The position numbers and the translations under genes are program-made. From Firmicutes bacterium UBA4845 (GTDB lineage: Bacteria > Bacillota > Clostridia > Tissierellales > Sedimentibacteraceae), in assembly GCA_002399975.1 (NCBI GenBank), contig DHER01000084.1, positions 1 to 64,000 of the forward strand: a stretch of DNA of 64,000 nucleotides, written 5' to 3'. The notes beneath the pieces were generated by a model, which had not been told where the DNA came from, searched no databases, and saw nothing but the letters and a program-made list of their open reading frames with translations. This document shows positions 15,657 through 22,333 of the stretch, one piece after another. How positions within the stretch are numbered: the stretch's first letter is position 1; every line of letters begins with the position of its first letter.

Positions 15657-15684
15657 TAAAAATTTTTTTAAAATGTCTTTATTT
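15657..15684 (+). promoter_or_regulatory. Possible promoter of motAB
   Basis: TTGACA (15657-15662) with an A/T-rich spacer of about 16 bases and TAAAAT (15679-15684). It lies about 250 bases before motA. Confidence 0.45.
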
Positions 15685-15932
15685 TTTAAAAAACCACCCG
15701 ATATAGTATGTATGAGATTCGACTGAGAACGGCATAAATTAAATGTTTATTGATACTATGGCGTAATTTGCAATTAAAACTATAACAGACCATTTTCTGT
15801 ATTGCTTGGTGTGTAATGTTTCTATTGCAGCAATTAATTAGTTTTAATTTTTTTAGTTATCCGATGAAACTTTTCTTATTTATTAGCGTGGGATTTGGAA
15901 CTTTATAAATTTATTATAGAAGGAGACATTTT

Positions 15933-16760
15933 ATGAAAAAACTAATGGCATCAAGCTTTTTAGGCCTTGGAATAGGAATTTTCTGTGTAATTTATTCAAT
16001 TCACTATTCGGGAAATTTAAGGTCATTTATGAACCTACCATCTTTTTTAATTATAGCAGGAGGAACAGCAGGAGCTTTAATACTTGCATTCCCTTTTGAA
16101 AGATTGAAAACTCTTGGTTCGGTTATTGCAAGGGCGTTTAAAAAAGATCATATTGATTTGCAAAAGGATATTGAAACAATATTGGAACTTAGTGAATTTG
16201 CTAAAAAGAACGGAACGCTTGCCCTTGAAAATTTGGCCAAACAGTATGATAATGACGAGTTTTTGCAAAAGGGTATTTACCTGCTGGCGGATGGTCTGGC
16301 TGAGGACATGCTCATTGCTTCAATGCAAAATGATATATATTTTGCACAGAAAAGGCATAAACAGGGTCATGCAATGATTGACCTTATAGCATCCTCAGTA
16401 ACATCATTAGGTCTTATGGGGACATACATAGGCTTGATACCAATGCTTGAACATCTGGAAGACCCTACAAGTCTTGGACCGCTGATGGCAATTGAGCTGG
16501 TAACATCATTTTACGGAGCTTTCCTATCATATGTAATTTTCATGCCTCTGTCAAGAAAATTGAAAAATATGAGTTCGGAAGAAGCACTGCGAAAAGAAAT
16601 AATACTTGAAGGCCTTGTGGATATACAAAAGGGCAAAAATCCGAGAATAATACAGGAAGAGCTTGTTGCATGCCTAACTAAGAAGCAGGCAAAAACCATG
16701 ACCAAGAATGGAAAGAAGAGCAAAAAACCTTTTGAATTTAAAGGAAAGAAGGTGGCATAG
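15933..16760 (+). CDS. motA: Flagellar stator protein MotA
   Basis: A 275-residue MotA of the MotA/TolQ/ExbB class. There are four membrane helices: one at the N-terminus (5-27), a second at 33-50, and the pair at about 150-172 and 188-208, with the conserved Pro-containing loop near GLMGTYIGLIPML. A large cytoplasmic loop in between interacts with the rotor. AAGGAGA is placed well before ATG 15933. The stop is six bases before motB. Together they form the proton- or sodium-driven stator. No other flagellar gene is in the window. A decayed cobalamin riboswitch lies upstream. Confidence 0.92.
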   Translation: MKKLMASSFLGLGIGIFCVIYSIHYSGNLRSFMNLPSFLIIAGGTAGALILAFPFERLKTLGSVIARAFKKDHIDLQKDIETILELSEFAKKNGTLALENLAKQYDNDEFLQKGIYLLADGLAEDMLIASMQNDIYFAQKRHKQGHAMIDLIASSVTSLGLMGTYIGLIPMLEHLEDPTSLGPLMAIELVTSFYGAFLSYVIFMPLSRKLKNMSSEEALRKEIILEGLVDIQKGKNPRIIQEELVACLTKKQAKTMTKNGKKSKKPFEFKGKKVA

Positions 16761-16766
16761 CTTCAT

Positions 16767-17498
16767 ATGTTGGAAGAACGAAACAAATTAGTGGATTTAG
16801 ATGATGATGAAGACGATGACGGTTCTGAATCCTGGCTTGCCAGTTACAGCGATATGATGACAGACATACTTGCAATATTTGTAATACTTTTTTCTTTTGC
16901 AATGATGTCGGTGGCACAGCAGAATGTAAATATAAGAAAAGAACTTCAAGAGGAACAGGAATTAAGCAGTTCTCAAAGCTATGAAATTCAACAGGCAAAT
17001 GAGGAATTTGACAGAGTTTTTCAGCTAATTAAAGAAAAAATCGAAGAAAGCGGTCATTCGGATTCAATTTTGCTTGACAGAGATGAAGGATATATAAAAT
17101 TCAGGTTTAAGGACAATGTATTATTTTATCCTGACAGCCCAACGATGAAAGAAACCAGCTATGATATTCTCAAATATATGGGAGATCTTCTGCTGGATAT
17201 TGACAAACATATAAAATCCATAGAAATCAGCGGTCATACCGCAAAGGTGGATGGGAAAGAGAAAATTAACGTTGTTGCATGGAAGCTTTCTTCTGACCGC
17301 GCCTTATCAGTTCTTAAATTTTTGGTAAATCAATGTGATTTGCCTCAAAACAAGATGGTTATTTCCGGATATTCCCACTATAATCCTGTTGCTGATAACA
17401 GTAATGAAAAAGACCGTTCTTTGAATAGGCGTGTGGAGATTAAAATTATAAGAATAGGAACTTCAAACGATGAAATTTTTGAACCGTCAAATAATTAG
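16767..17498 (+). CDS. motB: Flagellar stator protein MotB
   Basis: A 243-residue MotB. The single membrane helix carries the essential ion-binding aspartate: ASYSDMMTD, with Asp29, followed by ILAIFVILFSFAMM. A periplasmic OmpA/MotB peptidoglycan-binding domain is at about 150-235, with IEISGHTAKVDG and NRRVEIKI. The N-terminus is unusually acidic (DLDDDEDDDGSES) before the membrane segment. It is co-transcribed with motA, six bases apart. No sodium- or proton-type call is made from sequence. Confidence 0.92.
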   Translation: MLEERNKLVDLDDDEDDDGSESWLASYSDMMTDILAIFVILFSFAMMSVAQQNVNIRKELQEEQELSSSQSYEIQQANEEFDRVFQLIKEKIEESGHSDSILLDRDEGYIKFRFKDNVLFYPDSPTMKETSYDILKYMGDLLLDIDKHIKSIEISGHTAKVDGKEKINVVAWKLSSDRALSVLKFLVNQCDLPQNKMVISGYSHYNPVADNSNEKDRSLNRRVEIKIIRIGTSNDEIFEPSNN

Positions 17499-17728
17499 TA
17501 GATAAAAATTTAAAGAAATCAGCCGTATATTTAACTTTGGTTAATTTTTTTATTAGATACTTAACTTTCATAAACGATGTTTAGTTTTTATATCTTCGGC
17601 GTCTTTTTTTCTGTTGATTCTAATTCTCACATCGTTGTAAACCTTTAGCAGGAATACTGCCGACAGCGTAAAAATTATTATTGTTCATATAAATTTTTCA
17701 GAAAATTATGCGGACTTAAAGCTGTCAA

Positions 17729-17800
17729 AGGAGGTCCGAGGTGATCGAATATACTCATACAAGAGGTAAAATTGAGAATTCGTGAAGGAAGATAGAAGGA
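17729..17800 (+). pseudogene. Broken second copy of the Rpn-tail sequence
   Basis: AAAGGAGGTCCGAGGTGATCGA and the following 45 bases resemble 15156-15220, but the frame ends at TGA after 14 codons and the rest is frameshifted. It is a decayed duplicate. Confidence 0.55.
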
Positions 17801-17807
17801 ACAATTG

Positions 17808-17836
17808 TTGACAAGTGTTTTCCATGGTGATATACT
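17808..17836 (+). promoter_or_regulatory. SigA-type promoter for the riboswitch 5 transcript
   Basis: TTGACA (17808-17813), 17-bp spacer, TATACT (17831-17836). It is 44 bases before the aptamer GGAATC. Confidence 0.72.
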
Positions 17837-17871
17837 TTAAACAAGTATATGGTAAAAATAAACAAACTTAT

Positions 17872-18040
17872 TTAATTATGGAATCAGGTGCAAATCCTGA
17901 ACAATCGGGTTACTGTGATGTGGAGAATTTTCCATTATGCCACTGCTTATGTGGGAAGACGGAAAATTTGGTGAAGCTGAGTCAGGATACATATTAAATT
18001 AAGAAGTAAGAAATTACTTTCCGGGCGAAAGGTAATGGAC
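17872..18040 (+). promoter_or_regulatory. Cobalamin riboswitch 5
   Basis: GGAATCAGGTGCAAATCCTG, ACAATCGGGTTACTGTGATG, GCCACTGC, GGGAAGACGG, TGAGTCAGGATACATATT and a hairpin ATTACTTTCC/GAAAGGTAAT are present. The B12-box region is less like the others, but the core is complete. No recognisable full gene lies between its terminator and riboswitch 6. Confidence 0.82.
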
Positions 18041-18062
18041 TATATAATTCAAAAATGTACTT

Positions 18063-18110
18063 AAATGTCTGTATTTTTTGTCGATGAATACAGGCATTTT
18101 TATTTTTATA
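18063..18110 (+). terminator. Riboswitch 5 expression-platform terminator
   Basis: AAATG-CTGTATT pairs with AATACAG-CATTT, followed by TTATTTTTAT. Confidence 0.72.
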
Positions 18111-18215
18111 AAAGGTTTCACTTTCATATATATTGGCTTGAAAAAGCTCGGAAATTGTTTGCTTTGGGTCAATATCCTGTAGAAGGGATAAAATATATAG
18201 CTTTTAAAGGGGGGA

Positions 18216-18287
18216 ATGTATATGTTGGAAAATATTTCGTGGTACGGAAGCCCAAATCAACAGGGTACTTTTGGTTTTTTGGTATAA
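18216..18287 (+). CDS. Short frame after riboswitch 5 (hypothetical or gene stub)
   Basis: Twenty-three codons (MYMLENISWYG...FGFLV) with AAAGGGGGG just before the ATG. It is the only frame with a strong ribosome binding site downstream of riboswitch 5. It may be the preserved 5' stub of a lost cobalamin-regulated gene or a leader peptide. I do not recognise it. Confidence 0.3.
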   Translation: MYMLENISWYGSPNQQGTFGFLV

Positions 18288-18327
18288 AAGTAATAATAGA
18301 TGTTATTATATGATAAATTATTGACAT

Positions 18328-18372
18328 AAATTAAAGAGAAATTTTGTTTGAAGACATCTGTTGAGACATTAA
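18328..18372 (+). repeat. Dispersed repeat, copy 2
   Basis: A diverged copy of 15068-15111. Just after it (18378-18437), GAGAAGACGGAAAACATGG resembles the middle of riboswitch 5 and may be another riboswitch relic. Confidence 0.55.
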
Positions 18373-18438
18373 GTGTGATAGCTCATATCATATACGAGAA
18401 GACGGAAAACATGGATCACAGAATTTACTTAAATTCGA

Positions 18439-18467
18439 TTGACAGATTGGCTAATTAATAATACAAT
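18439..18467 (+). promoter_or_regulatory. SigA-type promoter for the corrinoid uptake operon
   Basis: TTGACA (18439-18444), 17-bp spacer, TACAAT (18462-18467). It is 44 bases before the aptamer GGAATC. Confidence 0.72.
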
Positions 18468-18502
18468 ATTAATGTAAAGATTACATATTTTTATATTGCG
18501 TT

Positions 18503-18670
18503 TAAATTATGGAATCAGGTGAGAATCCTGAACAATCGGGTTACTGTGTTGCGGAGCGAACTGCAATTGCCACTGCTGCGGCGGGAAGGCGGAGGGAGCG
18601 TTGATGCTTAGTCAGGATACGGATTTAAACGTTTGTAGCATTATTTTCCGTCGAAGAATAATATACAGGC
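18503..18670 (+). promoter_or_regulatory. Cobalamin riboswitch 6 (corrinoid uptake operon)
   Basis: GGAATCAGGTGAGAATCCTG, ACAATCGGGTTACTGTGTTG, GCCACTGC, GGGAAGGCGG, TTAGTCAGGATAC and a CCGTCG-loop hairpin are present. It precedes the SLH/barrel-DUF4430-EcfT-EcfAAS operon, which fits repression of uptake by cobalamin. Confidence 0.92.
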
Positions 18671-18696
18671 CTATGTTAACATAAGAATATTTTAAG

Positions 18697-18740
18697 GGAA
18701 GCCTGAATTTTTCAGATGGAAAATGAAGGTTTTATTTTTT
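18697..18740 (+). terminator. Riboswitch 6 probable terminator
   Basis: GAAGCCTGAATTTTT and AAAATGAAGGTTTT form an imperfect stem followed by a TTTTTTTT run. The stem is weaker than those after riboswitches 1-3. Confidence 0.6.
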
Positions 18741-18768
18741 TTCAATATTAATTTAACGGAGGTTAGTT

Positions 18769-20433
18769 ATGAAAAGGTCTGGTAAGAAAGCAATATCGAT
18801 GCTGCTTGTAATTGGAGTGATAATATGCTCCGCTTCACCTGCTTACGGTGCTGTCAGTGATGATGTGCTGAATTCCACAATTAAGAATACTGCAGAATAT
18901 CTCTATAAGGCGGTACCCGACCCTCAGGTTGGTTCCATAGGAGGTGAATGGACGGTTTTAGGGCTTGCCCGTTCAAAATACGAAGTTCCGGATGAATATT
19001 ACCAAAAATATTATTCTGCCTTGGAAAAGTATGTTAAGTCTATGGACGGCAAGCTTCATGACAAAAAATATACGGAATATTCACGAGTTATTGTTGCTTT
19101 ATCTTCAATAGGCAAGGATCCGTCGAATGTTGGAGGGTACAACCTTCTGACTGCTCTTGGGGACTATGATAAGACCATTTGGCAGGGATTAAACGGACCT
19201 GTATGGGCTCTCATAGCTCTTGATTCAGGAAACTACGATATTCCAAAGAACTCGGAAGCTGAAACTCAGGCTACCAGGGATATGTACATACAGAGAATAT
19301 TGGATTGCCAGCTGCCTGACGGCGGATGGTCATTGTTTGGAGGTACTTCTGCCGCGTCATCGGGCGATGGCGTATCGGATCCCGATATTACCGGCATGGC
19401 TTTACAGGCTCTTGCTAAGTATCAGGACAGAGATGATGTAAAAAAGGCAACAGAAGAAGCTCTTAACTGTATGTCTGAAAAACAGGATGAAGAGGGAGGA
19501 TTCTCCAGCTGGGGGTCAAAAAATTCCGAAAGCTGTGTTCAGATGATAGTTGCATTATCGGAGCTGGGTATTCCCATCGATGATTCTCGTTTTGTTAAAA
19601 ATGGTAAAACTATGCTTGATGATCTTATGACATTTTACAGGGAGGGAAAAGGATTTGTGCACGTTGAAGATGGCGGCGGTTCTGATTTGATGGCAACGGA
19701 ACAGGCACTTTACGGTCTTGTTGCGGTACAGAGATTAAGAGACGGAAAAGATAGTCTTTATAGAATGAGCAATTCTGAAGAAGTTGAAGGATCATTGCCG
19801 GAAACAACCGGTGGAGACGGATTGCCGGGTAAAAATGACGCTGTAAAATCTATGCCCGTAGTGGAATCTGGAAAAACTTTTGATGACATAGCAGGCATGG
19901 ATTGCCGGGCGGCAATTGAATCTTTGGCTTCCAGAGAAATTATTAACGGTAAAACAGAAAATACATTTGAGCCTGAATCTACAATGACCAGGGCGGAATT
20001 TGCCGCAATCATTGTACAGGGACTGGGACTTAAGCCGCAATCAAATAATAAGTTCACAGATGTTGCTTCTGACGACTGGTATGCAGGATATGTTGGAACG
20101 GCCAGTGACCTGGGAATCATAGCCGGTACTCCTGAAGGTGTTTTTTTACCTAACGGAACTATTACCAAGCAGGAGGCTGCCGTAATGGTTGCCCGTGCCG
20201 CGAAGCTGTGCGGAATTGATACTGCTGTAGATGACAGGATGATAAAAGATACTTTGGCACAATTTACGGACTATGTTAAAGCTGAAGACTGGGCAAGAGA
20301 ATCCCTCGCATTCTGCTATAAGGAAAATATTCTCGACCAGAACGATATTGAAATCAGTCCTGATTCTTTGATAATTCGATGTGAAATTGCGCAGATGCTG
20401 TTTAATATGCTTGATGATGCTAATCTTTTATAA
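18769..20433 (+). CDS. Secreted alpha6/alpha6-barrel protein with three SLH domains (cobalamin-capture candidate)
   Basis: 554 residues. A signal peptide (about 1-27, ending SPAYG) is followed by a prenyltransferase/terpene-cyclase-like helical barrel (35-330) with repeats such as QLPDGGWSLF and EEGGFSSWG. Three SLH motifs follow from about residue 369 (TFDDIAGM, NKFTDVASDDWYAGYV, AQFTDYVKAEDWA), which anchor it to cell-wall polymer. The same barrel fold forms the N-terminal domain of intrinsic factor and transcobalamin. The next gene carries the DUF4430 fold, which matches their C-terminal domain. With cobalamin riboswitch 6 in front and an ECF importer behind, a surface corrinoid-binding role is the best inference. 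A cell-wall enzyme is less likely, since no catalytic motif is seen. ACGGAGG precedes the ATG. Confidence 0.8.
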   Translation: MKRSGKKAISMLLVIGVIICSASPAYGAVSDDVLNSTIKNTAEYLYKAVPDPQVGSIGGEWTVLGLARSKYEVPDEYYQKYYSALEKYVKSMDGKLHDKKYTEYSRVIVALSSIGKDPSNVGGYNLLTALGDYDKTIWQGLNGPVWALIALDSGNYDIPKNSEAETQATRDMYIQRILDCQLPDGGWSLFGGTSAASSGDGVSDPDITGMALQALAKYQDRDDVKKATEEALNCMSEKQDEEGGFSSWGSKNSESCVQMIVALSELGIPIDDSRFVKNGKTMLDDLMTFYREGKGFVHVEDGGGSDLMATEQALYGLVAVQRLRDGKDSLYRMSNSEEVEGSLPETTGGDGLPGKNDAVKSMPVVESGKTFDDIAGMDCRAAIESLASREIINGKTENTFEPESTMTRAEFAAIIVQGLGLKPQSNNKFTDVASDDWYAGYVGTASDLGIIAGTPEGVFLPNGTITKQEAAVMVARAAKLCGIDTAVDDRMIKDTLAQFTDYVKAEDWARESLAFCYKENILDQNDIEISPDSLIIRCEIAQMLFNMLDDANLL

Positions 20434-20457
20434 GCACATATGTACAGAGGGATTTAA

Positions 20458-21441
20458 ATGAAAATTAAGATAACAAGAAATAAAATTATTGCTTTTGCAG
20501 CAATAATTGCACTCCTGGCGGCGGCCTTCTGGTATGGGGGCAACGCCCCCGGCCTTCAGGGGTGGAATGTATCTTCAGACTCAGAGGACGGCGGCGATGC
20601 GGCTGTGGTTTCTGAAAATGCAGGTTTAACTGATGAAGAAGAGACAGAAAAACACAAGCAGGAAAAAAATGATGATTCAGATGATTCAATAAATAATGAA
20701 AATGAAGAAAAAAGCGATAAAGCAGATACGACTGCTGAAGAAGAAAATGGCGCCGAAACTGATTCACCTGAGAAGCGGGGAATAGAAACACGTCCGGGAG
20801 GAGCGGAAGCAGGTCTCAGCGCTGATGAAAAGGTCAATCTTGCTAAAGAAATATCAGATGCAGAAGGGTCATCACCCGGTATGGTTAAGGGCTCTAAAGA
20901 ATATTCTCAGTCTGAAGGGATGTCTATTAACGAAGAAACAGGTAAGGACAAGTACCTGACAGACCCTGTTCCTGAGGGAAAGCCTTTGCCGGTGGAGCCT
21001 CAGGATATTGAAATATCGGATACGGAATATAAATGCACTCTTTCTGTGCGATGCGATACCATTCTTGATAACATCGATTGGCTTGATCCGGAGAAGGCTG
21101 AACTGGTTCCTGAGGACGGAGTAATTTTTCCATCAACGGAAGTTACATTTTATGAAGGAGAAAGTGTGTTAAATGTACTTCAGAGAGAAATGAAAAAGGC
21201 AAAGATTCATATGGAATTTGAAAATACACCTATGTATAATTCTGCTTACATCGAAGGTATAAACAATCTTTATGAGTTTGACTGCGGAGAACTGTCAGGC
21301 TGGATGTACAAGGTAAACGGGTGGTTTCCCAACTACGGATGTTCAAGGTACCAGCTTAAGGATGGAGATACAGTAGAGTGGGTATTCACCTGCGATCTGG
21401 GTGTGGATGTAGACGGATATTATTCTTCAACGGGGCAATAA
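20458..21441 (+). CDS. Membrane-anchored DUF4430 (transcobalamin-like C-terminal) protein
   Basis: 327 residues. An N-terminal membrane anchor or uncleaved signal (about 8-30) leads to a long Glu/Asp/Ser-rich low-complexity stalk (about 40-170), then a DUF4430 domain (about 205-325) with YEGESVLNVLQRE, SGWMYKVNGWFPNYG and DGDTVEWVFTCDLG. DUF4430 is the bacterial relative of the beta domain of transcobalamin and intrinsic factor. The stalk would let the domain reach through the wall to the SLH-anchored barrel protein encoded 24 bases upstream. The two proteins could close over a corrinoid as the two domains of intrinsic factor do; this is inference. The next gene begins immediately after the stop. 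Confidence 0.85.
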   Translation: MKIKITRNKIIAFAAIIALLAAAFWYGGNAPGLQGWNVSSDSEDGGDAAVVSENAGLTDEEETEKHKQEKNDDSDDSINNENEEKSDKADTTAEEENGAETDSPEKRGIETRPGGAEAGLSADEKVNLAKEISDAEGSSPGMVKGSKEYSQSEGMSINEETGKDKYLTDPVPEGKPLPVEPQDIEISDTEYKCTLSVRCDTILDNIDWLDPEKAELVPEDGVIFPSTEVTFYEGESVLNVLQREMKKAKIHMEFENTPMYNSAYIEGINNLYEFDCGELSGWMYKVNGWFPNYGCSRYQLKDGDTVEWVFTCDLGVDVDGYYSSTGQ

Positions 21442-21442
21442 G

Positions 21443-22333
21443 ATGAAGGATGCTTTTTCAGGTTATCATCCACTGGTAAATTTTTTATACTTTGCCTTTA
21501 TTTTTTTGTTCTCTATGGTGTTTATGCATCCCATTTGTCTTGGTGTGTCGCTTATTTCTTCATTTATATATTCTATATACTTAAGGGGGAAAAAGGCTGC
21601 AAAATTTAATTTTGCCTTTCTTCTTCCTATGCTTTTGATTACCGCTTTAGTAAACCCTGCTTTTAATCACGAAGGAGCAACAATTCTTACATATTTTCAT
21701 ACGGGAAATCCTCTTACTTTTGAATCTATGATTTATGGGGTTGCTGCTGCGACCATGTTGGCGTCAGTGGTATGCTGGTTTTCCTGCTACAATGAAATCA
21801 TGACGTCGGACAAATTTGTGTATTTGTTTGGGAGAATAATTCCTGCCATGTCCCTTATTTTATCTATGTCCTTAAGGTTTGTTCCCAGGTTAAAGCATCA
21901 GATTAAGGTTGCATCTGATGCCCAGAGGTGCATAGGCAGGGACGTTTCAAACGGCAGTATACTGAGCCGCGCCCGCCATGGCATTACTATTTTGTCCATA
22001 GTGATAACATGGGCGCTGGAAAATGCCATTGAAACGGCCGACAGTATGAAAAGCCGTGGATACGGTTTACCCGGCAGAACGGCTTTTTCTATTTACAGAT
22101 TTGATGCAAGGGATAAAAATGCTATTACGGCGATTTTAATTTTAGGAGCTTATGTGCTTCTTGGAGGTATAGCCGGCGGGCTTAAATGGAGATATTTTCC
22201 TACAATCAAGGGTAGAATGGGTGAATTTTATACAATTTCTTTATATCTGGCATACGTGGCTCTATGCCTTGTGCCGGTAATTGTTGACAGAAAGGAAGAG
22301 CAGCAATGGAAAGCTACTCAATTAAAGATTTAA
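21443..22333 (+). CDS. ecfT: ECF transporter transmembrane component EcfT
   Basis: A 296-residue T-component of an energy-coupling factor importer. It has membrane helices in the first 130 residues and at the end. The cytoplasmic coupling region carries the conserved ADSMKSRGYGLPGR, the short Arg-Gly motif that docks to the ATPases, and before it LRFVPRLKHQIKVASDAQR. T-components join ATPases to a substrate-binding S-component. It starts one base after the DUF4430 gene and overlaps the ATPase fusion by 28 bases, so all four genes are one operon under cobalamin riboswitch 6. Confidence 0.9.
   Translation: MKDAFSGYHPLVNFLYFAFIFLFSMVFMHPICLGVSLISSFIYSIYLRGKKAAKFNFAFLLPMLLITALVNPAFNHEGATILTYFHTGNPLTFESMIYGVAAATMLASVVCWFSCYNEIMTSDKFVYLFGRIIPAMSLILSMSLRFVPRLKHQIKVASDAQRCIGRDVSNGSILSRARHGITILSIVITWALENAIETADSMKSRGYGLPGRTAFSIYRFDARDKNAITAILILGAYVLLGGIAGGLKWRYFPTIKGRMGEFYTISLYLAYVALCLVPVIVDRKEEQQWKATQLKI

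Noticed and set aside
17815..18313. Plus-strand frames of 60 and 82 codons
   Set aside because: They run through riboswitch 5 and its terminator hairpin; the RNA elements explain the sequence.
18769..20433. A squalene-hopene cyclase or prenyltransferase enzyme
   Set aside because: The DxDD-type catalytic motif is absent, and a signal peptide and SLH domains put it on the cell surface.
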